Counted from the first letter of the stretch, positions 42,501-55,132 are shown. The stretch: 64,000 bases of DNA from Phlyctochytrium arcticum (GCA_025602905.1 JAHLKI010000002.1:124001-188000), one strand, 5' to 3'. The notes: generated by a model not told the origin, from the letters alone. Numbers and translations: made by a program.

Positions 42501-42607
42501 TCCGCACTACCAAACTCTCTACTTTTCCGCCCAGAGCTTGATCGACTACTCCTCCTACTGGATGCCAAGCTCATGATTCTGATTCCAGCGCCCGGCGAAC
42601 TATGCAA
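39503..42607 (-). CDS. Large low-complexity protein, family unknown
   Basis: I do not recognise this gene. The N-terminal exon is Ser/Arg-rich (MSLASSRRSSRSSSGRKSRE). The next contains coding-like THVNRIQRGNHTY-type sequence and an ordered stretch, AENALAEGTKRLWKSDRDVW, then LLKDWELALSRVNG. The longest exon (40425-41705) is Pro/Ser-rich with repeated RPPSG/RPST units, followed by an acidic stretch. Further exons give PLGPLPIKNNWNLRERDFAR and NERRQAVSRGTDVGCLW, then a Cys-rich CRCEVSGCKKNRVHSC and an Arg/Ser-rich tail ending PEPVIIGR. About six introns are inferred. The short Cys cluster might bind zinc. The start could be at 42607 or 42574. Confidence 0.6.
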
Positions 42608-43351
42608 CAGGCCTGGGTTGCAGCCAGAAATGGCAGGACTGACAATGTAAAACTCATCCGCTGTGCATAATTCGGCCTTTCAGGGTTTTTCCAAACACAT
42701 AAACATATACATAACTCAAACTTGCTTAACTTTTTTTTCGTTCGGTACAGTACGGCAATACAATCGTGATATTCACCCCAAATTGTGACATTCGAGATTG
42801 GACTTGGCTATACTTTGCTATTTTTCCCTCATAAGCTTGCCAGAACGCTACCCTAAAAAAATGGATGAATTTGTCGAGCATTGGAAGGAGGGTTACAGAC
42901 CGATCGGATGTCACCGACCAAGACACCGACTGTTCGGTTGCTGGTGCCAGTTGGCGATTCAGGACATACAATTCGACATTCCCTCCGAACTTGAGTGACA
43001 CAACTTTGTTGATGGAAAAGGCTTTGAAAACCACAATTAATCATCCATTTTCGTGCCACAACTTACTTCCCACCCTGATTTCCCAGGATTGCCCCCAGGA
43101 TTTCCCCCAAGTTTACGACTGCGCATGTCATTTGGCTGAAACGAGCATGCCGTTTGGCGGGCGGGTTAGGGCTGGGAGATGTCGTGCCTTGTCGGCATCA
43201 CGCAAGGAAACGTTGGAAATCTTGAGCTTGCCTTCCTTTTGTTTTCTTGAAGAGAAGTCACAATCCCACTTTGTTTGCTTGCAGGACTCTCAGCTATCGC
43301 CCCGTCCTTTCTTTCACACGTTTTCCTTACGGACCCGGGTTCTTACGCATC
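42608..43351. other. Divergent upstream region of methionine synthase
   Basis: No gene is supported. Open frames on both strands lack recognisable motifs. The frame leading into methionine synthase is open from 43247 ([20 protein letters not shown], basic and without acids). It could be a leader or an N-terminal extension with targeting character. Confidence 0.4.
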
Positions 43352-46300
43352 ATGACTACTGGCGAGCCAAGACCGATCGGCAAGGTGCCTGGCCGTGGGG
43401 CCGAAGTCGAGAAGATCTTGCGGGAAACCATGACCAAGCGCATCATGTTTATTGATGGTGCTATGGGTACCATGATTCAGCGGTACAAGTTCTCTGAGGA
43501 AGACTTTCGCGGTGAACGCTTCAAGGATCACCCCAAGGACTACTTACGCGGAAACAACGACTTGCTTTCACTAACGCAGCCAAAGGCCATTTACGACATT
43601 CACTGCAAATATTTGGAAGCTGGGTCTGATTTGATCGAAACCAACACCTTCTCCTCCACGGGTATCGCTCAAGCCGATTATCTCATGCGGGACATTGTTT
43701 ACGAATTGAACAAGGTGAGACATTCTCTTCCACTTCATACTAGATATAATGGGTTACTTAACTCAATACGTGCTCCCCTAAAAGGTATCAGCAGAGTTGG
43801 CCAAGAAAGCATGTGCGGACTATACCGCAAAAGATCCATCTAAACCGCGTTTTGTTGCCGGTGCCATTGGTCCTACAAATCAAACTCTTTCCATCTCCCC
43901 ATCCGTAGAGAATCCTTCATATCGTGCCACCACCTTTGACGCCATGGTCGAAACATATGCGGAGCAAGTCCGCGGTTTACTCGACGGCGGGGCGGATGTC
44001 CTTTTGGTGGAAACAATTTTCGATACCTTGAATGCCAAGGCCGCGTTGTACGCCATCGATATGATTTTTGAGGAGGAAGGCTACGATAGAGTCCCTATCT
44101 TGATTTCAGGTACCATTGTTGACCAATCTGGGCGTACGCTATCCGGTCAAACGGGAGAGGGCTTCATTGCTTCCGTGGAGAGTGCAAACCCTCTAGCCAT
44201 CGGGTTAAACTGCGCATTGGGAGCTGATCAGATGCTGCCGTTCTTGCAAAACATTTCAAAGAACAATCCTACTTTTATTATTTGCTATCCCAACGCCGGT
44301 CTACCCAACACATTCGGTGAATATGATCAGACCGCAGGGCAAATGGCAGAACAAGTCAAGCCATTCGCTGAGCTCGGACTGCTGAACATGGTGGGCGGTT
44401 GCTGTGGTACAACACCGGAACATATTAAAGCTGTCGCGGATATGTGCAAGAACTTTAAACCTCGTGTGCCCCCCGTCTTGGATCCCTTAACCGGAATTAT
44501 CTCGGGTTTGGAAACGCTCAAGATGAACAAACAAACTGGTTTTATCAACGTTGGCGAACGTTGCAATGTTTCTGGATCGCGTGTATTTGCCAAAAAGATT
44601 CTGAACGGCCAATACGAGGATGCTCTTGCGATTGCACGTGCACAAGTCGAGAACGGAGCACAAATCATTGACATCAACATGGACGAGGGTCTTTTGGATG
44701 GCAAGATCGCAATGACCAAGTTCTTAAACTACATTTCCTCCGAGCCCGATATTGCAAGGGTGCCCATCATGGTGGACTCATCCAATTTCGAAGTGGTGCT
44801 TGCGGGTCTCAAGTGCGCTCAAGGAAAATGTGTTGTCAACTCAATCAGTTTGAAGGAAGGTGAAGCCGATTTTATAAAGAAGGCAAAGATCGTGAGACGT
44901 TTTGGTGCAGCAGTCGTTGTGATGGCCTTCGATGAAGAAGGTCAGGCGGTGGACACTCAGCGGAAATTCGACATTTGTGAGCGATCATACAAAATCCTGA
45001 CGGAACAGGTTGGCTTTAAAGGCAGCGACATCATTTTTGATCCCAACATTCTGACGATTGCAACTGGAATGGAGGAACACAACCATTATGCCGTCGAATT
45101 CATCAATGTCTGCAAATTAATCAAGGAGAAACTGCCAGGGGCAAAGATTAGTGGAGGTGTATCCAACTTGTCCTTCTCCTTCCGTGGAAAAGAGGTTTTG
45201 CGTCAAGCCATGCACAGTGTCTTTCTCTACCATGCTATCAAGGCTGGTATGGATATGGGAATTGTCAACGCTGGTTTCCTGACCATTTATGATGACATTC
45301 CAAAGGATTTACTCGAAATTTGTGAGAACGCCATTTGGAACAAGGATCCTGATGTTACCGAGAAGCTTCTTCATTACGCTGAAACACATGGGAAAGACGC
45401 AAGCAAGACTGCTGAGGCCGAAGAGGCATGGCGTAACGAGAACGTCCAAGAACGGCTCAAATATGCACTCGTCAAAGGTATTACCAAGTACGTTGTGGCA
45501 GATACCGAAGAGGCGCGCCAGGACAGAGTAAGGGTACGTTTAAAAGACTGGTGCTACTATTCATCTTGACCGCACCTGATTCCGTCATACTAGTATCCTC
45601 GCCCTTTGAACGTCATTGAGGGGCCGCTGATGGCAGGAATGTCAGTTGTTGGAGAACTCTTTGGTGCCGGAAAGATGTTCTTGCCTCAAGTCATCAAGAG
45701 TGCACGGTATGGTTTGAGCCTTGAAATTTTTTGGTAGTGGTGTACGTTTCTTACATTCTTATTTAGAGTCATGAAGAGCGCCGTCGCTCACTTGATCCCA
45801 TTCATGGAGGAAGAGCGCCTTGCCAATCTGGCTGCTTCTGGCATTGACGAAACCGATCCTAATGCGTCGTACAACGGTACAGTGGTTATGGCAACGGTGA
45901 AGGGAGACGTTCACGACATTGGTAAAAATATTGTGGGCGTTGTCCTCGGATGCAACAACTACAAGGTTATCGACTTGGGGGTGATGACTCCGTGCGACAA
46001 GATTCTGGAGGCTGCCATTAGGGAAAGAGCTGATGTCATTGGACTTTCGGGCTTGATTACCCCCAGTCTGGATGAGATGGTGTATGTTGCAAAGGAAATG
46101 GAGCGAAAAGGAATCAAGGTATTTATGTTCTTACTTGTCGGCAAGCACAGATTTCTAATCAAAGTCACTCAGATTCCTTTAATGATTGGTGGGGCAACCA
46201 CATCGAAGATGCATACCGCCGTCAAGATCGCTCCGCGATACTCCCAAGCTGCTGTTCACGTCTTGGACGCTTCTCGGTCTGTTGTAGTCGTATCATCCTT

Positions 46301-47592
46301 GTTAGACAAGAAGAGTCATGATGAGTTCGTGGAAGACATCGCCGATGAGTACGAGGATCTTCGTGCAGAGCACTATGAGGGTCTCAAGGAACGGAGGTAC
46401 CTGACCCTTCAGGAGGCCATTGCGAAGAAACCACAGTTCGAGTGGACCCAGGACAGCCTACCGTGTAAGCCCAAATTTTATGGAACCAAGGTATTTCCTT
46501 ATCATTGTCGCGAGATTCGTAACATTTCCTCATATGAAATTCGAGTAGACGCTCAAAGATTATGACCTTGGCAGTCTGATCCCCTACATTGATTGGAACC
46601 CGTTCTTCCAAACATGGCAACTGCGCGGCAAGTACCCAAATCGTGGTTTCCCCAAGATTTTCCAGGACGAGACCGTTGGTATGTATCCTGCCCATGTACA
46701 AGGTTTAGTTATCATATTTAACATCCGCACGTTATCAGGAGTCGAAGCGAAGAAATTGCACGACGAAGCAATGGAAATGCTCAAGCAAATCGTCGATGAA
46801 AAGATATTAACTGCCAACGCCATCGTTGCCTTTTGGCCCGCCAACTCCGCAGATGAAGATATCGAAATTTACGCTGATGAGAACAGCCGGGATAAGCCAT
46901 TGGCCAAGTTCTTTGGATTCCGTCAACAGGCTGAAAAGGATTCCGAGTCCACTGAGCCTTATTACAACTTGTCTGACTTTGTTGCACCCAAGTCTACAGG
47001 CCTGCTTGATCACCTTGGCGCATTCGCCGTTTCGTGCGGTTTTGGTGTAGACGAAAAATGCAAGGAGTACTTTGCTCAGCACGACGACTACAGCATCATC
47101 ATGTTGAAGGCGCTTGCCGACCGTCTGACCGAGGCTTTGGCTGAGGTTGTACACGCCGATGTGCGCAAGGATTTGTGGGGATACTCCCCGGACGAAAACA
47201 TGACTCCCGAGGAAATGTTGCAAGTTCGGTACCAGGGCATTCGTCCCGCGCCAGGATACCCTAGTCAGCCGGATCACACGGAGAAGGAAACGATGTGGAA
47301 GCTCATGGATATTGAAAAGCAAACCGGCATTGTTCTAACGGAATCATTGGTACGTCACTGTTATGGTCCCCAGGCTTATTCTTCCGTTCTTAATAATTGA
47401 TCTATTCTCCTCTAGGCCATGTCACCTGCAGCCTCCGTCTCTGGCGTCTTCTTCGGAAACAAGGAATCCAAGTACTTTGCCACTGGCAAACTGGCAAAGG
47501 ATCAAATCGACAGCTACGCAGCGCGCAAGAACATGAAGGTAGAGGAAGTGGAGCGATGGATGTCATCGAACCTTGCGTATGAGGCAGACTAG
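43352..47592 (+). CDS. MTR: Cobalamin-dependent methionine synthase (MetH type)
   Basis: Transfers the methyl group of 5-methyltetrahydrofolate to homocysteine through enzyme-bound methylcobalamin. All four modules are present. The homocysteine domain has [14 protein letters not shown] and zinc-ligand blocks [12 protein letters not shown] and [13 protein letters not shown]. The folate domain has [20 protein letters not shown] and MDEGLLDG. The cobalamin domain has the [19 protein letters not shown] motif (His is the lower cobalt ligand) and a GLIT(P)SLDEM block. The activation domain has [18 protein letters not shown] and the SAM-binding [15 protein letters not shown]. It ends NLAYEAD, about 1,260 residues, like animal MTR. 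Seven short introns. The enzyme needs B12, which the fungus would have to take up, since no fungus is known to make it. Confidence 0.96.
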
Positions 47593-47881
47593 TCGCGTTA
47601 CGACTTTTTTGAACATTATTTCATTCATTTTGTATTTACAAATCCTTTTAATATCTGGAATCTCACCATCGTCAGTTCATTCTGCTTGATTTATGGTTGA
47701 TCTATGTTGATTGTCGAAACGTTGAAATGCGAACTATAGCGGACTAAGTCCTAAGCCACGCCTGGGGCAACGCAATCAAAGCGATGCACCAGCCAGCAGT
47801 GTCATTGCCAATTCGCAAGGCCAAACTACTACCACCGGGCGGCCAACAACCTACTTTTAGCAACAGGAGCAAGCCCACAAG

Positions 47882-49833
47882 ATGGTCGCAAGCGCAATAT
47901 TCATCCTAGATGTGAAAGGCAAGGTAAGAATCAACGCAACTCATAGCTCGAGGTTGCCATCAGCCGCGTTGAAAATAGTCAGACAAGATGAGACTCCCAT
48001 TTCCGGAAAAGCAAGCTATCTTGAAGTATACATACTAAGGCATAGACTTGCAGGTCCTTATATCACGCAATTATCGCGGAGATATACCCATGTCAACTGT
48101 GGAAAAGTTCATGCCACTGATTTTGGCGAGTGAAGAAGAGGAACAGACCCCAACACCAATCATGTCAACAGAAGATGGCATCCATTTCCTTTACGTCAAG
48201 CACAATAATCTCTACTGTAAGTCTACAGATCTTGAGTTGTTGTTCGTATCCGGGGATATGGGCAAAGATGATGGGATAGCTGAATTGACAAATCCCGCAT
48301 TTTTGAATAGTATTGGCCATGACGCGTAAGAACTCGAACGCCGCGACAATATTACTCTTCCTGCACAAGTTGATTGAGGTTGATTATGTCAGATTCGTGC
48401 TTCTAATAGGGCATATTCTGACTTGAAGCCATAGGTGTTTGTGGAATATTTCAAGGAATTGGAGGAGGAGTCGATCCGGGACAACTTTGTTATTATTTAT
48501 GAGTTGCTTGATGAGATGATGGATTTCGGATACCCACAAACAACAGAACCAAAGATCTTGCAAGAGTACATCACACAGGAATCGCACAAACTCGAGAGCC
48601 AGCCGCGCCTACCAATGGCCGTGACGAACGCTGTATCTTGGCGGCCGGAGGGTATCAAGTACAGAAAGAATGAAGTTTTCTTGGACGTGGTGGAGTCGGT
48701 CAATTTACTTGTAAACGCCAACGGAAACGTTTTGCGCAGCGAGATTTTGGGTGCAGTAAAGATGAAGTCATATCTGAGTGGCATGCCAGAGGTGCGATTG
48801 GGGCTGAACGACAAGGTGCTTTTCGAAAGCACAGGGCGAAGTAGGTTTTGGATGCAATCGAATCTTTGTACATGGCGTGGGATGCTGACGGGTCTTTTAT
48901 AGCCGCGGGCAAGGGCAAGGCGGTGGAGATGGAGGATGTTAAATTCCACCAGTGCGTGCGTTTAGCTCGCTTTGAGAGCGACCGAACCATTGCGTTCATT
49001 CCCCCAGACGGCGAATTTGAACTGATGTCATACCGACTCAACACACAAGTAAGCAATTCATTACACGCGGAGCTTTCTGAAATATTGCTTATCAAAAAGT
49101 GCTAGGTCAAGCCTCTCATCTGGTGTGAAGCAGTGATAGAAGCACATAGTGGTTCTCGGGTTGAGTACTTGATAAAGGTACGTACAGACCGAAACGCCGG
49201 GGTGCTCTGCAATAAGACTAAAACAAACTATCACAGGCGAAGGGACAATTTAAACGACGGTCATCCGCTAACAATGTCGAAATTATTGTCCCAGTACCTG
49301 AAGATGCCGACACGCCTAAATTTAAGGTTGCTTTCAACTTCGCGGTACTCGCCCGTTTGGTGACTAATTTTTGAGAGCAGAGCTCCGTGGGTTCCGTGTC
49401 GTATGCACTAGAACGCAACGCTGCGGTTTGGAAAATCAAGCAATTCCAAGGCGGTAAAGAGTTTGTCATGCGCGCGCACTTTGGTCTGCCCAGTGTGAAG
49501 AGTGGTACGTAGGATTTCAACTCCATTGCGATCTGGTCCACTCACAATTGTGTTGAACAGTGGACCCGGACAAACGTCCTCCCATTTCCGTCAAGTTTGA
49601 AATCCCTTACTTTACTGTATCTGGAATACAAGTTCGGTATTTGAAGGTTGTGGACAAGAGCGGATACCAAGCATTCCCTTGGGTGCGCTACATTACACAA
49701 AATGGAGGTAAGAACAGATGCGATGAAGTTGCTAGTTTATTCAGGAGTTTCGTATACTGACGCAAATTCGATGGCAGATTATCTTTTGCGCCTGCCAGAT
49801 TCTGCAAAATCCTCAAAAATGGGCGCGATCTAG
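47882..49833 (+). CDS. APM1: AP-1 clathrin adaptor subunit mu
   Basis: The medium subunit of the AP-1 adaptor sorts YxxPhi cargo between the trans-Golgi and endosomes. The longin-like N-terminal domain is MVASAIFILDVKGK then VLISRNYRGDIPMSTVEKFM, with FVEYFKELEEESIRDNFVII and YELLDEMMDFGYPQTTEPKI (typical for mu1), then LQEYITQ. The mu-homology domain follows: WRPEGIKYRKNEVFLDVVES, LVNANGNVLRSEILGAVKMK, LSGMPEVRLGLND, FIPPDGEFELMSYRL, and the end RYLKVVDKSGYQAFPWVRYI with TQNG/DYLLRLP. The ending is diagnostic of AP-1 mu over AP-2 mu. About ten short introns. Confidence 0.93.
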
Positions 49834-50042
49834 ATTTTGCTTTCATCACCCCATGCCCATGCCTTGTCCACTCTATTCCCCGTACCCCCGCAACTCCTTC
49901 CCTATTGTACATTTGGACATTCTTACTCCTAAACTGATTGACTACCTCTAACACGCTGGTGCTAATGTGGTCAAGGATGCAGGGTGTGGCACTTCATTGT
50001 CAGTCTTTTATATTTTTTTATTTCACAAACAGAAAATGTTTG

Positions 50043-51385
50043 CTATTTATCCTTGGCCGATTCGCTAGGGCCTCCGGGTGATGCACTTTCCGCCTCCAGG
50101 GCCGCCTCTTTGGCCGCCATGTATCCCTCATGCACACCCCGCCGAGTCTTCCAGCCCAATGACACAATATTGTTGTCAACACCCTTCCTCCAAATGGGCA
50201 ACGCTATCCAAGCAATAGCGGCGAGGACACGGTCTCCAAAGAATGAGTTTGTAGGTGGTATGCCTGATGAGTGGGTGAATGTTAGCGACGATGTAATTGC
50301 ACGGTACGGCGCAGCGGTCGACGTACCATTATTGATGCTACGTATCAACTCTCCCTTAAAGTCGCATGTGATGCCAAACTTTTCCTTCTTGATTCCTCGG
50401 ACCAAAATCTCTGCTGCCTTCTCACAAGTGACACCCCCATCACCCTCCTCAATCGACTTGGTCAAGTTTGGTTTGACCTTTTGCTCCTCCTCGTATCCTG
50501 GCGAGAAGATGGTTCCCGGGTAGAACACATGAACCTTGACCCCATACATCAGCATCTCTTGACGAAGGCACTCGGCGAGCCCCCGCAGCGCAAATTTAGC
50601 AGCGGAATATGAAGAATAGCCGGGTAGACCCATCAATCCTACGAGGGACGAGACAAACACTAAGCGGCACATGTGGGGATTTTCATTGCGGTTGAGGAAA
50701 GATTGAACTGCGGCATGAGCAGTGAAGGCGGCTGTTAGGTAGTCGGTTCGCATCTCGTGGGCGATTGCCGCTGTTGTAGTCTGCGAGAACATGGCCGGAC
50801 GAGACGATCCTATTCACAAAACGCCAATCAAAATGAGTATAAACAGAAAACAGAGGAACTAAAGAAACGTTGCTTGAAACGTACCGGCAACCATGAAAAC
50901 ATACTGCACCGAGCTTCCCATTCGCCGCTCGGCCTCTACTAGTGCTTCCACACAAGCCTTCTCATCACCCAGATCGGCACTGATAAAAATCACTTTTTGC
51001 GCAACATCGGCTCTCGCAGCTTCTATTTCTTTGACAGCTGCCTCGAGTTTCGACACCGTACGGGCGACAATGGTGACATTGGCACCTTTGGAGGCAAGTA
51101 ACTTGGCCAACGCAAGACCGGTGCCTTGAGACCCGCCTGTTATGTACACATGCTGGCAGCGCAAAAATTTAGATCTCGTTCGCCCGGCTATAAACCATCA
51201 CTATGCTCTCCCACCTTTCCCTTGGGATCGTAACCCTCTCCTCGTCGCTTCGGCGGACTCATAAAGAATGGTGCAGCAACCATGAATGCAAAGGGAACAA
51301 TGAGCGCCAGGAACAGACCAATAAGAATCGGCCAGGTGATGTAAAGCTGCTTCTTTGGGTCTGTAAGTTCTTCGAAGCGCCCCAT
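50043..51385 (-). CDS. TSC10: 3-ketodihydrosphingosine reductase
   Basis: Reduces 3-ketosphinganine to dihydrosphingosine with NADPH at the ER, the second step of sphingolipid synthesis. Exon 1 encodes MGRFEELTDPKKQLYITWPI and a membrane helix (LIGLFLALIVPFAFMVAAPF) ending in KRRGEGYDPKGK. After an intron come the Rossmann entry HVYITGGSQGTGLALAKLLA, NVTIVARTVSKLE and ISADLGDEKA. A third exon gives RLVFVSSLVGLMGLPGYSSY and SAAKFALRGLAE, with the Ser and YxxxK catalytic residues of short-chain dehydrogenases, then VFYPGTIFSPGYEEEQKVKP, a KDSR-specific block, and a C-terminal hydrophobic stretch. It converges with APM1. Confidence 0.92.
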
Positions 51386-52036
51386 ACCGGGATCTACTCT
51401 TTCTGAGTATGAGGTGAAATTGGTTTATAAAGCCCAGGAAGCGGCTCAGATTGACGCGTTGGGTCAGAAACGGCCAATTTCACACTCGCTCAACGTTCAA
51501 GATCATGCACCACAAAGATTCGCTCGGGACGTCCTAGTGGCCGCCCTCACAAACTTAGTGGATACCTGTTCAAATATCTGCACTGGATCAGAGAAGAGCG
51601 GAGCAATATCGGGACGTTCCTGCCGGTGAAGGTCGTCGCACAACCAAAATCGGTTGTGTGTCGCTTCATCGAACTGGCAGCAACGCTCCTGGACTGATTA
51701 TGATTGTAGAATGCCGTCAACGCAACACTGATCCTGCCAAAGTGCAAGTTATGGAAGAGGGGGCAGTTTCAGCTGGCCAGTTGCAGCCGATTTTGATTGA
51801 AGTGAGCGTCGTGGACTAATTTACGATGAAGGCCAAGTACGGCAGCCTGAACAAGAAACGGGAGGGGGTATCAGAAACGGGAGGGGGTATCAGCAGGAAG
51901 AGTACATTGGCCCCCACGATACAATTGGGGCCATAGCGAGCGGTGAACTTGATGAACGCATCAAATTGGTTCCACGTATGGGAATGCCCTCAAAATGCTG
52001 AACGTTATAGTAAAATGACATCGTCAATTAGAGAAT
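51386..52036. other. Intergenic, coding content unclear
   Basis: Plus-strand frames at 51414-51629 (MKLVYKAQEAAQIDALGQKR) and about 51590-51819 (ending MEEGAVSAGQLQPILIEVS) look mildly coding but change frame and match nothing I know. They are not called as a gene. Confidence 0.35.
51855..51892 (+). repeat. Tandem duplication of a 19-bp unit
   Basis: GAAACGGGAGGGGGTATCA occurs twice head to tail (51855-51873 and 51874-51892). It is noncoding as far as can be seen. Confidence 0.85.
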
Positions 52037-54811
52037 CTATGTACAGGCGGTAAGGGGGGAAAAACGGGGACCTTCTAAGCTGGTGCATTTGCCCCAAGCA
52101 TAAGGCGGGGTCTGATATGCCGTTGCTACAAAGAACCAAATTAGCATTCGTATGAAAACATGATCTGACAAACTTACCACAAAATCCAACGGGCCAAGCT
52201 CTTCTAGACCTCCCAAGCCAAACGTACTGGCAAACCCCGGCGTTGACGTAACGCAGACAAAGTGTCGGAAATTGAGAATTAGAGTGTACTGCGCCCGAGC
52301 GAGCATGTAATATGTTCGGGCTTCAGAGTCCATTTGCTATAGATGGAGCATTTTAGTTTAGCCGATACAAACCTGGTAGTTAAAGAAAAGGGTAACTAAC
52401 CGAATCCGTCACGTCGGTATTCTGGGAAATAAGAAGCAAGCCGTCCGCACACAGACGCTGAAGAACAATCCAAGCATGTTGCGAAAGGAGAGATTGTGCT
52501 ATCCTTTAATTGCAAAAATGTCATGATCGATCCATTGTTTGCGGGGAGCAAATGGAACTTACTCGTTTGGTCCCTTAAAGTCCTGCAAAAGGTATTCGCA
52601 TAGTTCCTGATAGTCTATTGGATGCAAAAGCAGCATCCACCGTCCCTCCATAAACCAAGATGGCTGAATGGTGAAAAGTCAGATTTGTTCACGCGCAAAA
52701 AACACGGATTTTGTTTTTTTTTCGTTACCATACGAAGGAACTCTTCCATGGCGTAAAGCCAACTGTTCCCAGACTCATTGTCAAAGATGTTGCGCGTAAA
52801 CGTGACCACCCCACCATCTGGAAAAAAAGTTTGAACATGAGATTTGGTCGGGTATACGGCTGAATGGATGCAGACCTTTGGGGAATAGCTGCATGGGTCG
52901 TTGACCAATATCTATCGTGCTATTTCCCCATAAAACAAACGGAACCCGTTTTAGTTTCAATTCAAGGAGATTGGGTATGAGGGGTATTTGGTCAATGAAC
53001 CATCTATGAACCTGTGAAACTAGAATGTCAACCGTTGACGTAGTAGAAAGGAAATGCGGCAATGTGCCATTACCATGCAAAGGTCACATTCCAAGGCGGT
53101 TGAAGCGATTTTTGCGCCGGAGTCCGTCAACAGCCATTCCAGCTCTTTGGTGGAAAAGTTATTGGGTGCAAACAGAAAAATCGCCTTGCCTTCTACAAGC
53201 CACCTGAACTAAAAAAAAGGTCGTTAGATTATATGCTTATGAGCGTGTGCTGTGCTCCAACTTACATCTGGCGGCATTTTGTGGTACCAGCGCAGGAGAG
53301 CTGCACGATATTCTCGTTGTACGTGAAGAGGACTTGGGAGAGAAACTTTGATGACAGGAGGAGCGCCTCTTGATGGGCGGCTAAAGGACAAAACTTTTGC
53401 GACGTCCCCATGATCCACGAATGACATGTACAGATTTGGGGTGGTGGGGAGATCTTTGTGGAGGACAGCGATGGCATCCGCCTCGGTCATGAGAAAGGCG
53501 CTGAGTGTTTGTGATAGAGGAAAGAACACCGCCTAAGGGACAAATATGTAAGTATGTTTGCCTGACGAACTTACGGCCAACACCTACTTTTCGCTTTTCA
53601 CGGAGATACTGCGCCAAAGAATTGAGACTCGGTTCCTCAAGCACACTACTGGGTTCAACACGCGCAATGCCGTATTTTGTAGTCGCCACCTCCTGAAATC
53701 TGGTTTGAAGGATTGCGGCATTGATGACATGTTTTAGATGGAAGGATTGCTCAAGCATTGCTTGGAGCGATTTGTTGTTTTCTGACAGGGGTGCGAAATG
53801 CTCGGTTGAGCGTCGATTGAGATTATGGATTTTGATGGATATGACTTTATCGCGCTTGGTAGAATGTAATCTGAGGAGAACGAGTCAGCAATGTAGTCAA
53901 TTTCGAAAGAGGGGGTGAGTCTGACTTAATTGTGGGGCCAGCCTTGGATGTTGGGACCGATCGGTTGCTGCTTGAGGAGGCTGTGGAGCCTTCGCGGGTG
54001 TGATTGCTGCGGGAAGGTGTCTGTGGAGTAATAGAGCTGTTCGAGGACACGACCCGCCGTCGCACATTTCTCTCTGGATCATGGCTACTATTATCATCCA
54101 CATTTTTTGTCTGGTCGAAGGACCGTTTTCCTGAGGGAGTTGGTGTAGGCGGGTCTTTGCTCTGGCGATGCCGGGGATCCGACGGATTTCTTCTCTCAGA
54201 TCCTGATGCCGATGCTGACGGGGTAGCTGGCCTTTTGTATGCTGAAGTACTGGCACCTTCAACACTGCTACGTCTGCTAGCAACCGGTGCATGGCCATCG
54301 GAGGAGTGCACTATTGACGATGTAAGCACCTCGAGCCCAGCTCAGAAACGCAAGTCAACTCCATATGTACCTGAAGAGCCTCTGGAATGAGTACGATCAT
54401 CCCGCGGTGAATCTCGGGCAGCCCGTGAAGGTATCACTATTGGCTTTCCCTTGCCGACCACTGGCAGTTCCCATGCGCGAGGGGCTTCTGATGCAGGTTC
54501 CTTGAATATAGATGTGTCCTCAGTATACTTTCCACTCGCATCTCAGCCATGTCCACCCACCTTTCGTCCCAAGAGCGGCGAGAGATCCGATTTTCTATGC
54601 GAAGGTCGGGGTCTGGGCGCTGCACAAAGTGTACTTCTGTCAGTTGCGTGAATAATTTGGCAAAACCAAAAATTCATACCTGAACTGGAGCTTGACGGAG
54701 TGGAGTTCGCCGCATCCCTAGACTATCGTCAACAAGACCGTCAGAAGGAACTGCATATATCATCGGGCCTTCTGTAGCTAACTTGCCATTGTCTCTTGGC
54801 CGACTGGCCAT
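52037..54811 (-). CDS. Large multi-exon protein, family unknown
   Basis: I do not recognise this protein securely. It starts MASRPRDNGK. The N-terminal half is Ser/Thr/Arg-rich and disordered (KRPATPSASASGSERRNPSD; RNVRRRVVSSNSSITPQTPS). The C-terminal half is ordered: MLEQSFHLKHVINAAILQTR, SLNSLAQYLREKRKVG, VFFPLSQTLSAFLMTEADAI, FRWLVEGKAIFLFAPN, STKELEWLLTDSGAKIA, VPFVLWGNSTIDIGQRPM, FPDGGVVTFTRNIF, then VCVTSTPGFASTFGLGGLEE. A basic disordered half followed by an ordered half with a VPFVLWG and a GGVVTFT block recalls some fungal chromatin silencing proteins, but this is an impression only. About eight introns with ordinary sites. Confidence 0.6.
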
Positions 54812-55132
54812 TCGTCAAACCACGACTCCACCCGCAATATTCTGTCTTGGTCTTGGCGAACAACAGGACTTCCCTTGAACTTATAACTACCGCCAAAGCC
54901 TGTGATGCCTTTATGATCCTCTGCGTAAGGTCTTGAGACGGGCTTTATCTCAATACAGGTGATCTGAAGATCGGCAATTCCCCAAATTTGAAATTCCCAG
55001 CGGAGTACGGAGTTACAATTCTGAGTTTACACATTTCGCAAAAACTGACACGACCACCACTAGCTGGGTCAACGCTTGTTACATTCTCACTGTTTTCTGG
55101 TAAAAAAAGTATTCATCTCAAGTATTTATGAG
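54812..55132. other. Intergenic, no gene seen
   Basis: Upstream region of the preceding minus-strand gene and downstream region of the next. No motif noted. Confidence 0.4.

Noticed and set aside
42726..43034. 102-codon minus-strand frame upstream of methionine synthase
   Set aside because: No motif, no conserved composition, and it overlaps the probable promoter.
42865..43455. 196-codon plus-strand frame overlapping the methionine synthase start
   Set aside because: It runs out of frame into the conserved homocysteine domain and has no recognisable motif of its own.
51414..51629. Plus-strand frame as the start of an NAD(P)HX epimerase
   Set aside because: The first residues faintly resemble the family N-terminus, but none of the following conserved motifs appear.
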